Assembly (NCBI RefSeq): GCF_037893015.1 | Contig: NC_133660.1 | Span: forward strand, 158,745,092-158,809,091 | From: Macrotis lagotis | Taxonomy: Eukaryota; Chordata; Mammalia; Peramelemorphia; Peramelidae | Reading direction: 5' to 3' | Length of the DNA: 64,000 nt | In this document: piece by piece, positions 47,891-57,084 of the stretch | Layout: every line of letters begins with the position of its first letter | Position numbering within the stretch: the first letter of the stretch is position 1 | The notes under the pieces: generated by a model | What the model was told of the DNA's origin: nothing | Database searches by the model: none | Seen by the model: only the letters and a program-made list of their open reading frames with translations | Program-made: the position numbers and the translations under genes

Positions 47891-49084
47891 AAAAACTACT
47901 TTGGTCAAGAAGTTCAAATAAATCAAGTTAGAATTAAGTTTATTTCAATTTCTTTCTGGCAACCAAAACATAATGATTACATTGATTGAGCAAAGAGTTC
48001 CTTACAGTCTATTCAGATGGAAAAAAAAAATCTATATTTTTCAAAATTGAAAGTAGGGACAAAAACTCATCACTTTATCTACAATTGTGAACAAAGACTT
48101 TTATGGGTGGAGAGCAGGTCAGTTTTTACTCCCCTCTTCAAATGATCAAAGAATTAGAGTGATAATTAGCAAACTTTGTACAGATTTCATTTAATGAAAA
48201 ATAAATTATGATTGAATGGTTTTAGGGACATTTCTTTTAATTTAGGAAAAATCCAACTATTAATAATTCCTCAGGCTTTGGGGGACAGAAAGCAATCTCA
48301 CCATTCTCTGATCCAATTATGTGAACTCTACCTTGGAATTTGGATATTGTACTGCTATCTGGTTTTAAAATAAGAAATTCATTACCCTTACCTTAGTTTT
48401 CAAAAGGTTATATTTTGCATCCTTTAAGTCATCTTGATTCCTATATTAATATTTATTATTTAGCTTTCCACCCCTAAGACTGAGAAATATTATATACATG
48501 ACAGTAAAAGGGAGGTTCCTACAAAATCAAAATCTATTGCTCAAAGTCCCACCTTTTTGCTACTAAAAAATATCAACAATATATGAATGAAAAGAACCAT
48601 TAAGAATAGATTTTAATCAAGATGCACACTTCTTTCTTCTATGTTTTCTTTTATTTAAAATATAGGACTTAAAAAGAATTTCAGTGAAGTTGTCATTGGT
48701 TAGAAAATGAGAGATGATAAGAGTACGTTCAGAAAATAAAGTTAAATTCATGTTATAATATGTTATTACATTTTCTCAATTGGTTTCCAATGGTTTTTTA
48801 GATTCAAAAAGGCTTAATCAGAGTCCCAAGTGTTTGAGAGAATAAGAGAGATACTCTTTGCCTAAGATACCACTGTACATACTGTTCTCATCTCCCAAGT
48901 GTACTGTATGTGGAAAAATATTTAAATCAGTCTGTTGCTTTAGAACTCATATAATCATTTTATATGGCAGAAAAATGTCTTTGGAATCATTCAAAAGTAT
49001 GTAAATTATAATGATAAGCTGTTTCTTCAAACATTTATTTTCCTCTTTTGTGTAAAATTGCATGTGCATCTATACCTATCTGTT
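47891..49084. other. Unassigned AT-rich noncoding sequence
   Basis: No gene or repeat family recognised. Confidence 0.45.
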
Positions 49085-49170
49085 CTGATTCCTAGGATTT
49101 AGAGATGGAAGCACCCCGAAAGATTACCAGTCCAAATCTCTCATTTTAATGGAGAGAAAGTTGCTCAGTT
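49085..49170 (-). repeat. THER1/MIR-type SINE tail fragment
   Basis: GATTCCTAGGATTTAGAGAT, GATTACCAGTCCAAATCTCT and CATTTTAATGGAGAGAAAG, the reversed MIR tail. Confidence 0.65.
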
Positions 49171-49174
49171 ATAT

Positions 49175-49395
49175 TTGATTCTTTTGCACCTAGGAAACAT
49201 AACATGCCAGGTTTTTTCCTGTGGGATTTTCTTAGAGAAGATATCATACTGGTTTGTTTGTCATTTCCTTCTTTAGTATCTTAAATCAAAAAGAAATTAA
49301 ATAATTTGTCTGGGTTTATATAACTAACAGCTGAGGCACATTTGAACTCATGTGTTCTGGACTCCAGATTTAGTGTGTAATCTACTAAGCCACTG
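49175..49395 (-). repeat. MAR1-type CORE-SINE
   Basis: The reversed BovB-like tail is seen as TGTGGGATTTTCTTAGAGAA, GGTTTGTTTGTCATTTCCTT and CTTC. The CORE part is TAACTAACAGCTGAGGCACA and TTTGAACTCATGTGTTCTGG, and the head ends near TACTAAGCCACTG. Confidence 0.72.
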
Positions 49396-49460
49396 ATTTG
49401 TTTCTGTATGTATGTATGTATGACTCTGTGTGTGTATGTATGCATATATATATATATATA

Positions 49461-49618
49461 TAAATTACCCTTCCTCCAAATATTCTAGGGTCCAAATTAC
49501 TTGCTTTTCATCATTCATGATGTCAGATCTTCCATGTCCATACCTTTGCTCTATTTCTGGAATGTCATTCTTTCCTTCTGCCTCTTAGAAACATTGCCTT
49601 CAAGATTTAGCCAACATG
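49461..49618 (+). repeat. L2-clade LINE fragment, copy a
   Basis: TATTCTAGGGTCCAAATTAC, GATCTTCCATGTCCATACCT, TTTCTGGAATGTCATTCTTT and CTTCAAGATTTAGCC match the L2 ORF2 C-terminal block. Very similar to 50168-50345. Confidence 0.65.
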
Positions 49619-49619
49619 C

Positions 49620-49620
49620 C

Positions 49621-49707
<87 letters not shown>

Positions 49708-49735
49708 ATGTGTGTGTGTGTATGTGTGTGTACAA
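49620..49735. repeat. (TA)n(TG)n microsatellite
   Basis: About 22 TA units then about 30 TG units with two interruptions. The Cys-Val and Thr-His repeat frames here (up to 96 codons) are artefacts. Confidence 0.98.
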
Positions 49736-50167
49736 TTTGTTTTCTCCATTAGAATGCATTGTGGCTTAGCTGTGAATATGGAATTAAATATAAATAACTT
49801 TCTGTAAGCAATCATGAGTTTTGAGCTATCATTTGGGGAAGACACAATCTGGGAATCAGTTTTCTCATTGCTAAAATAATGGGGTGGCACCAGGTGATTT
49901 CTAAGGTACCTTCTGTATTTCTCATGTAATGATACACTAATGCTATATATTCAGAATGTGATGCCAAATATCAAAACTTTAATTTCATATTCTTTATGTA
50001 GCAATCAGTCATTTAAAGCACTCTATACCTTGTTTAATATGAATAACAATAACATTAATGAGGAAAATTTTACATTATCTATTTAATTTAGTAATATCAA
50101 ATATAAATATATCTTTAAAATGACATTCAAAAATTTTTCCCAACCTTCTTATTTTTCTCTGTTTCTT
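49736..50167. other. Unassigned noncoding sequence
   Basis: A MIR-like scrap (GGGGTGGCACCAGGTGATTT, CTAAGGTACCTTCTGTATTT) occurs near 49880; otherwise nothing recognised. Confidence 0.4.
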
Positions 50168-50480
50168 ATAAATTTACCCCTCTTCCAAATATTCTAGGGT
50201 TCAAACTACTTGCTTTTCATCACACATCACACATATATCTGATCTTCCATCTCCATACCTTTAAACTGGTTTGCTAAATTTCTAGAATGTTCTTCTTCCT
50301 TACCTTCTACCTCATAGAAATTTTAATTACCTTCAAGATTTAGCCAGGATACCATTTTATTGGTGTTTCCTTGTCTCCCCAATCCTCAAAATGTACTGCA
50401 TACCAACTCTGTATGTATCTTAAATGTGTCTTTTTACTCATCTGTCTTCTATATTAGAATGTAATATTTAGCCAGCATCT
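50168..50480 (+). repeat. L2-clade LINE fragment, copy b
   Basis: TATTCTAGGGTTCAAACTAC, GATCTTCCATCTCCATACCT, TTTCTAGAATGTTCTTCTTC, ACCTTCAAGATTTAGCCAGG, then L2 3' UTR remains (TTTACTCATCTGTCTTCTAT, ATTAGAATGTAA). 36 bases at 50187-50222 match 49478-49513 with two differences. Confidence 0.65.
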
Positions 50481-50799
50481 TACAGTTCAGCATTAGAAAG
50501 ACTAAAAGAATTTCCATGTTATTTATCTACCATGTAACCTTAATATCTCCTTATCAATGCTGAAGAGAAATTTTTGAGAGAAGCCATTTCATTTTCATTG
50601 AACTACATTAATGAAAGCAAAAAAAAATGGAATAGACCATACAGAAGATAATGAAGGTACTAATCTGAATTGGGAGTGTTCTACTGAGGCAGGCACAACA
50701 CACCTATATCTACATATCTTCATATCTATCTATTTTATTTTACATATATATATTTATAAAGAATAGATTTTTACATATTTATAAAGAATAAGAACAAAA

Positions 50800-51165
50800 T
50801 GAATATAGGTTAGATAGGGAAGGAGGGAAGGAACTGTAATTTGAGGAGCAGGATATGATTCTTGAGAAAAAGATAATGCTTGAGTTTCACTTTGATGGAG
50901 ATTGGTGGAAAAGAGGAGGACTACTTTCTATACATGAGAATGAGCCACTGCAAGGACACTGAAATGTAAGTAAAAGAAAAGATTAGATTTCCTGGAAAAT
51001 CCTGTGGGAAAAATAGGGTATAATGAGGTTGGGAAGCCAGGTTAATGACAAGTTGAAAAGAATAATACAGTGCAAACAAAGAATTTTCTCTTTTATTCTG
51101 GAGTCAATAGAGATTCATAGAAGTATGAGTCTGTGAGTGTTATGGTCAAATCTGTAAGGGAAAGG
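50800..51165 (-). repeat. L2-clade LINE fragment
   Basis: Reverse of L2: ACACTGAAATGTAAGTAAAA, TATAATGAGGTTGGGAAGCC, ATTCTGGAGTCAATAGAGAT, TGTGAGTGTTATGGTCAAAT. Confidence 0.6.
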
Positions 51166-51431
51166 AAATCTGTAAGTTAAGGGGAAAAAACATTACATGG
51201 TATTCACTATTGAAAAAATAAGCTAGAATGACTACTAAACAACAGAAATAATCACATGATCTATAATTAAATTATTCCTAGCTTGAAGATGGTTATCCAA
51301 TCTTTAAAATTCATTGGCTTATATTTTGAAATCCTACAGTCCTCTTTGGGTTCCAATAAGCTATCAGAATGATACATTCACAGAACCTGAGTGAATTCAA
51401 ATAGTCCTTTACTGATTTGGATTTACTTAAG

Positions 51432-51434
<3 letters not shown>

Positions 51435-51494
<60 letters not shown>

Positions 51495-51520
51495 CCCCTC
51501 CCTCCCTCCCCCCCCCTCTA
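51435..51520. repeat. (TC)n then (CCCT)n microsatellite
   Basis: About 28 TC units run into C-rich CCCTCCCT steps. Confidence 0.97.
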
Positions 51521-51604
51521 TCACTCCCTCTGTCCCTCCCTCACCTTCTGGCTATTATTTTTTTCTTCTTTAAAATAAGAACAAATCTTTACAATCATTA
51601 GAAC

Positions 51605-51910
51605 TTTCTCTTGACCCTAGCATCCCCTCTCCAGGTATTTTCCTCATCACTCCTTCCTTTCTGAGCCAAACTCCTAAGGGTGGGAGAGGGGTGAATATTG
51701 CATACACTTTATGTGTAAACTTCTTCTAAACTTACTTCTGAACCCTTTTCAGTATGACCTCAGACTTCATCCCTGAAATGAAATTGCTTTCCTCAAAGTT
51801 ACCGATGACTTCTTCGTTACCAAATCTAATGATATTTTTCACAGTTGCCATCCTTCTCAACCTTTCTGCTATATTTAACACTGTAACAACCTTTCTTTGA
51901 GAACTGCTGC
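51605..51910 (+). repeat. L2-clade LINE fragment (RT region)
   Basis: CCTCAAAGTTACCGATGACT, TTACCAAATCTAATGATATT, GTTGCCATCCTTCTCAACCT and TTCTGCTATATTTAACACTG match the L2 block leading to the A-F-D-T motif, decayed. Confidence 0.7.
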
Positions 51911-51944
51911 AGTAAGTACATTATACTATCTCCTGTTTTATTAT

Positions 51945-52180
51945 GATTACTATACCTTACATGTATGTTTTCCACATAGCCAATTCCATTTAAGCTTTAC
52001 AAGAAGCCCATGACATGGGCAGTTCAAATATCATTACTCCTGATTACACTGAGAAAACTGAACCTTTGTAAAGTTCAGTGATTTACCTGAGTTCATATAC
52101 CTTGCAAATGGTAGCTGTGTTGAAATTGAAACCGTTCTTCTGGTTTATAATTCTATTCTCTTTCTATTACACCTTAGTGA
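51945..52180 (-). repeat. MIR-type SINE
   Basis: The plus strand shows TTCCATTTAAGCTTTACAAG, CATTACTCCTGATTACACTG, AGTGATTTACCTGAGTTCAT and TGGTAGCTGTGTTGAAATTG, reversed MIR order. Confidence 0.7.
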
Positions 52181-52189
52181 CCAGGAATA

Positions 52190-52744
52190 TGCATAAAGCA
52201 CCAGAATCCTGTCCCAGGAACAGAGGAGAGACCTTGATAAACTACCCCCAGCCCTTACTTTCAGTGGGTTGAGTGCTCTGGAAGTGGCTGTGGGAAGGCT
52301 CCCTGCTGGGTGACTCTGCAGGCCTGTTTATGTTTCCCAGGAAAGTGGCTGATCTGAAGACCACGCTGGCTTGGTTCTGCACTCACTCTGGTAGAGTTTC
52401 CCCGCTGATGTTCCAAGTTCTGCTTGGTGATCTCTGGGTACTGCTTCTGTTCTCTGATTAGGTGCCCTCAGAGAGCCAGGCACCCCACAAGCTGTTCCTG
52501 GAAGACTGGGGCTCCTTTACTCTGGCATGTTGTGATCACATCTGCGCTGCCTCACCTTCTGATCTCAGTGGAACAAAGCCTTCCCATGGATCTTCAAGTT
52601 ATGTTGAATTGGAGAATTGCTTCACTGGGTCTTTCTGTGGGTTCTGCCTCTCTAAAATTTAGTGATAATTTTAAAGTTTTTTTTGGAATATTTTGGAAGA
52701 GAGCTTTTGGGAAATTCTGCCCTCATGCCACCATCTTGGCTCTG
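52190..52744 (-). mobile_element. Isolated L1 LINE 5' UTR
   Basis: A GC-richer segment ending GCCACCATCTTGGCTCTG (minus: CAGAGCCAAGATGGTGGC), the L1 5' terminus. Upstream parts (CTTCACTGGGTCTTTCTGTG, GGTTCTGCCTCTCTAAAATT, CCAGAATCCTGTCCCAGGAA) closely parallel the 5' UTR of the element at 53595-56791. No ORF1 follows. Open frames of 62-113 codons across it (plus) are antisense to the UTR and not genes. Confidence 0.85.
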
Positions 52745-53289
52745 TATCCAAACATAAATTTATAAGGGAAGAGTTTGTCATTCTCCTTAGAATTCATAGT
52801 TACATAGCTAGGGTCCAGGTTCACTTGCACATAATCATGGGAATTATTAAATGTCTATTGAATTAAATTTACTATTTTTTATTTTTATTTTATTTCTCCC
52901 TGGTTACATGCAAGAATGTTTAATTAGATTTAACATTTAATATCTTTTTTTCATAGGATTGTTCTTTCAGTTTTGGAAGATAGCTATTTTATTGCTACTA
53001 AGCCTCTTTTCCCCTAGGCTATACATTATTATTTTCTTCAATTTGTTATGTCATTAGTTTTAGTTTTAGATTTTGTTTTTTTAATGGCTATTCTCCTTTA
53101 TTTATAAATATATTTAAAATCAGTGCTTTAGAGATAATTATCATATTCCTGGAAGTATGTAAAGATCATAATTTCAGCTAAAGCCTCTTCACAGATGTGC
53201 TTAGAAACATCATAGTTTTCCTCACTCATTATACAAAGGGTCATAAAAAAAGATTGAATCCAGCCACTACAGTTGAAAAGCTTGATCTT

Positions 53290-53440
53290 GTAGATAAGGA
53301 AAATTGTGAGTCTTAGAATGTTTTGGGGGAAAAATGAGAGATTAACAGATATAATAACTATTTTCACTCAATTAATATGTTAGGGTAGGATTTGGATCCA
53401 GTTCTTCCTAACGTAAATTATTACCCTCTGATCATTGTGC
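53290..53440 (-). repeat. MIR/MAR1-type SINE fragment
   Basis: TTGTAGATAAGGAAAATTGT, GTAGGATTTGGATCCAGTTC and TTCCTAACGTAAATTATTAC with a CATTGTGCC end, read from the minus strand. Confidence 0.55.
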
Positions 53441-53580
53441 CTTTTGGGTCCCCTTATCCAAGTTATGAAAACATTATAAAAGCAATTTTTGGTCAATCAA
53501 AAAGCAAAAATTGTTCAAGGAAACAAGCAATCCACAAGCATCAAGTGTTTCTTATTTAGCATAACCCACACTCATTAATT

Positions 53581-53594
53581 CTTTGCCAGATTTT
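53581..53594. repeat. Left target-site duplication of the half-L1 element
   Basis: CTTTGCCAGATTTT, identical to 56792-56805. Confidence 0.93.
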
Positions 53595-53782
53595 TTTTAT
53601 TTTTTTAAATTTATTTTTTATTCTCATTTTATACAAATGGTTTTTTTACATTAATAAAACATTATTGTTTACAAGTAAACAAAATGCCCCTCCTCCCCCA
53701 TGAATATAGATAGACTTGCTTGGGCGAAAAAAAGTAAAGGGGAGAGAAAAAAATTAAAATAAAAAAAATAATAGTAATAATT

Positions 53783-53940
53783 GTAGGTATGGCGTAATGG
53801 ACAAAGCACCAGCCCTGGAGCCATGAGCACCCAAGTCCATATCCAGCCTCGTAAACCCAACAATCACCCAGCCGTGTGACATGCAAGCCACCCGATCCCC
53901 ACTGCCCTGCAAAAACCAAAAAAAAAAGAAAGAAAAAAAA
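53783..53940 (+). repeat. SINE-like module 1 within the half-L1
   Basis: AAAGCACCAGCCCTGGAGCC, CCAACAATCACCCAGCCGTG, CAAGCCACCCGATCCCCACT, GCCCTGCAAAAACC and an A-rich tail match WSINE1-like SINEs block by block. Most differences are T in the SINE versus C here. Confidence 0.85.
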
Positions 53941-53973
53941 GACCTAAAATAAAATAAAATAGTAACAATAGTA

Positions 53974-54120
53974 GGGCTGGCTGGGTGGCAGCCAGAGCAT
54001 TGGCCCTTGAGCCAGGAGCACCTGGGTCCAAATCCGGCCCCAGACACCCAAAGATCACTCTGCTATGTGGCCCCAGGCAGGCCATGCAGCCCCACTTGCC
54101 CTGCACCCTGCCCCAAATAA
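53974..54120 (+). repeat. SINE-like module 2 within the half-L1
   Basis: GGGCTGGCTGGGTGGCAGCC, GAGCCAGGAGCACCTGGGTC, CAAATCCGGCCCCAGACACC, CCCCAGGCAGGCCATGCAGC, CCCACTTGCCCTGCACC and a weak A-rich end. Same family and orientation as module 1, diverged independently. Confidence 0.83.
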
Positions 54121-54325
54121 GAATAACAAAAAAATGTGCTTGAGTCTTTGTTCCAACACCAACAACTCTGTCATGGGTGGATCTCATTCTTTATGATAAG
54201 TCCATCACAAAAGTTACTTCCATATTTTTCCACCTTTGCCATTGCTGATCGCAACTCCCTCCTTTCTTATTTCTCCACTACCATGTACTCTATTTTCTCT
54301 CTCCTTTCACTCTGACTCTGCTGTA

Positions 54326-54478
54326 GGGTCGCTGAATGGTGCAGCAGACAGATCCCTGGTCCTCAGGCCAAAAAGGCCTGAGCCCCCCTACCACCCCTTA
54401 GGCCCAGAATCCACCTGGCCCCATGGTCCTGGGCAGGCCTTCCAATCCCAGCCCCTTGCAAGAAGTAAGAAAGAAAAT
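54326..54478 (+). repeat. SINE-like module 3 within the half-L1
   Basis: GGGTCGCTGAATGGTGCAGC head, GGTCCTCAGGCCAAAAAGGC, CATGGTCCTGGGCAGGCCTT, CCCAGCCCCTTGCAAGAAG and an A-rich end. The most diverged of the three, recognisable mainly from head, CTGGGCAGGCC and tail. Confidence 0.65.
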
Positions 54479-54987
54479 GTGTTATATCTGGCCATTCTTC
54501 CCCCATGGTCCATCCTCTCCTCCTTTATTCACATCCCCACCCCTTCCCCCTGCTCCCCGCTCCTTCTTACTCCAGATGTCTATACCCCATTGAGTATGAG
54601 AGCAAAGGTTCCCTCATTCCCCCTTGCCTCCCCCTTCCATATCATTGCAATAGCTCATTGTAAAAACAAAATCTTATTATGTGAAATATCTTGGACTATT
54701 CCCCCTCTCCTTTTTCTTTCTCCCATTTGATTTCCCCTTTTTTCTATTGACTCCATTTTTACACCATATTTTATCTTCGAATTCAGCTTTCTCCTGTGCT
54801 TTAACTATAAAAGCACTCTCTCCCTGCTCTATTAACTGAGAAGGTTCATATGAGTATTATCAGTGTCATTTTTCTATGCAGGAATACCTACAGTTCATCC
54901 TCATTAAGTCCCTCATATATCCCCCCTCTCCTCCAATCTCCATGCTTCACCTGAGTCCTGTATCTGAAGATCAAACCTTTTGTTCAG

Positions 54988-56033
54988 CTATGGCCATTCC
55001 AAAAGGAACATTTGAAATTCCCCTGTTTCATTGAAAGTCCATCTTTTTCCCTGCAAGAGGACATTCAGCCTTGCTGGGTAGTTCATTCTTGGCTGCATTC
55101 TAAGCTCTTTTGCCTTCTGGTATATTGTATTCCAAGCCCTACGAGCTTCCAATGTAGCTGCTGCTAAGTCCTGTGTGATCCTGACTGCAGCTCCACGATA
55201 TTTGAAATGCGTCCCTCTGGCTGGCTGCTTGTAATATTTTTTCTTTGACTTGGGAGTTCTGGAACTTGGCTATAATATTCCTAGGGGTTGGTTTTTTGGG
55301 ATCTCTTTCTCTGGGGGATCGGTGGATTCTCTCCATTTCTATTTTGCCCTCTGCTTCTAGAATATCAGGGCAATTTTCCTGTAGTAATTCTTTGAAAATG
55401 ATGTCAAGGCTCTTTTCCTGATCATGACTTTCAGGTATTCCAATGATTTTTAAGTTATCTTTCCTAAGTCTGTTTTCCATATCAGTTGTTTTTTCAATGA
55501 GATATTTCACATTTTCTTCTAATTTTTCATTTTTTTTGGTTTTGAAGTATTGATTCCTGATTTCTGTTAAATTCATCAATCTCCCTGAATTCTATTCTTT
55601 GTCTGAAGGATTTGTTCTCCCCAGAGAGTTTTCTTATTTCTTTTTCCATCTGACCAATTTTGCTTTTTAAAGCATTCTTCTCCTCAATAACTTTTTGAAT
55701 TGTTTTATCCATTTGACCTAAGCTGGTTTTTAGCATGCTATTTTCTTCAGCATTTTTTTTTGGATTTCCTTGACTAAGCTGCTGACTTCATTTTCATGTT
55801 TTTCCTGCATCTCTCTCCTTTCTTTTCCCAGTTTTTTCTTCCAACTCACTCATTTGATTTTCAAAGTCTTTTTTGAGCTCTGTCATAGCCTGAACCCAAT
55901 TTCTGTTTTTCTTGGAGTCTTTAGATACAGGAGCTTGTGCTTCCTCATCTTCAGACTGAGTACTTTGCCCCTTCTTGGGCTCATGAGCAAAATATTTCTC
56001 AATAGTCTTCCTTTGGTTTCTTTGCTTGCTCAT
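54988..56033 (-). pseudogene. L1-type ORF1 (nucleic-acid chaperone), decayed
   Basis: ORF1p is the RNA-binding trimeric protein of L1 ribonucleoprotein particles. The start ATG at 56033 gives MSKQRNQRKTIEKYFAHEP; a coiled-coil region follows (QMEKEIRKLSGENKSF and KLEENVKYLIEKTTDMEN, 55736-55480). Then come the RRM domain (DNLKIIGIPES, LDIIFKELLQENCPDIL), the RNIIAKFQNSQVKEKILQA strand, and the C-terminal domain (AAVRITQDLAAATLEARRAW, near 55185-55130) ending LLEWP before TAG at 54988-54990. Span about 348 codons, normal for ORF1p. The reading frame changes at least four times: a short shifted stretch near 55740-55870, one near 55540, and one near 55205. So no protein is made. Confidence 0.9.
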
Positions 56034-56791
56034 TTTCCCAGCCTGGGCCTGGTTTGGGGTGCTTCCTGCGCTTTTGGGACACTCCCACAAGGGTCTCAGT
56101 GTGTGAGGCTCTGTCCTCCCTCTTGGTCTGTGAATGACCATAAGCGCCCCCCTCTGCCACGGGGCTGAGGTGGGGGGAGGGGCTGCTGTTCTATGGGGGG
56201 CCTAGACTGGGATCAGGATCTGAATGTGGTCAGAGCCCCAGAGTCCTGTTCCAGGGGCAGAGGACAGAGCTCTGCACTTTCTCTCTCTTCACTCCCTTCT
56301 CTCAGTTCAATGGGCTCATGCCCTGGAGGCTCCTGCTTACCAGCTCTGCCTGCTTCTGTTTCCTGGATCAGGGCTGGGGAAAGACCAAGCTGCTCCCCGT
56401 GTGCCCTGAGGGCTGGGCTCCCTGTGCTCCCTCTGGCAGAGGTCCCCAGTTGTTCCCTCACTTTGTGCCCGGTGCTCCCCGGGGTGCAGCTCAGGAGACT
56501 CCCCCGCTGGTGTGAGCTGAGACTCCCAGCACCCTGGGGCTGCCTCCAGGAGGCTGAAGTTCTTTGGCTCTGGAGGGCCACCCCTCTGGCAGGCCGCCCT
56601 CCCCAACTGCGACCCCAGGGAGCAGAGCCTTTCTGCTCTTTTCCAGGTTACCTTGAGTAGGAGAACTGCCTCACTGGGTTCTTTTGTGGGTTCTGTCTCT
56701 CGAAAGTTTAGTTAGAGTCCTTAGCTGATGCATTTTATCAGAGAGCTCCTAAGCCTGGATCCCTTCTTGTCGCCATCTTGGCTCTGCCCCA
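56034..56791 (-). promoter_or_regulatory. L1-type 5' UTR with YY1-like 5' terminus
   Basis: The most GC-rich segment of the window (about 760 bases). Its minus-strand 5' end reads GGGGCAGAGCCAAGATGGCG, containing the AAGATGGC core bound by YY1 in primate L1 5' UTRs. By family analogy this would be the internal promoter. Overlapping open frames on both strands (up to 155 codons, plus 56193-56660) reflect high GC and lack recognisable domains. Confidence 0.75.
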
Positions 56792-56805
56792 CTTTGCCAG
56801 ATTTT
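56792..56805. repeat. Right target-site duplication of the half-L1 element
   Basis: CTTTGCCAGATTTT, followed by AATG. Confidence 0.93.
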
Positions 56806-57084
56806 AATGTTAAGTTGCATAATTGTACAAATCCAACACCTACAGCCACAAAAGTAAAAAGGATAGCTAAAACTCTATTTGCCTTTTTTCATTATATTAG
56901 TTTGAAAATAATTTTCAAAGTTTCTATTTGTTTTATTTTAGCTCAACACCCAATTATCATTAGAATATGCAATTGTTACATGAATCTTTATAGAGGATTC
57001 ATAGTCAAATGAACTGAATGTATATGCAGAATGAAAGCATGCCTGGTTGGAAAAGGAAAAAGGAAGCAACATAGGCAGTCATAG

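Larger units (their letters stand above)
53595..56791 (-). mobile_element. Half-L1 (HAL1-like)/SINE composite retrotransposon
   Basis: A single 3.2-kb insertion bounded by a perfect 14-bp duplication. In minus-strand order: 5' UTR (56791-56034), ORF1 (56033-54988, decayed), CT-rich linker (54987-54479), and three SINE-like modules lying antisense to the element (54478-54326, 54120-53974, 53940-53783). These are separated by unrelated spacers, and an A-rich 3' end follows (T-rich on the plus strand near 53595-53620). There is no endonuclease or reverse transcriptase. Known of the family: half-L1 elements carry only ORF1 and borrow L1 enzymes. The target reads GATTTT/AATG at the integration nick, as L1 endonuclease prefers. 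The 5' end is complete and the ORF1 frame is interrupted several times. Confidence 0.88.

Noticed and set aside
49501-49890. Cys-Val, Tyr-Ile and Thr-His repeat frames
   Set aside because: They are translations of the (TA)n(TG)n microsatellite.
54236-54730. 164-codon plus-strand open frame
   Set aside because: It runs antisense through SINE-like module 3 and the CT-rich linker of the half-L1 element and has no recognisable protein features.
55770-56168. 132-codon plus-strand open frame
   Set aside because: It is antisense to the N-terminal part of L1-type ORF1.
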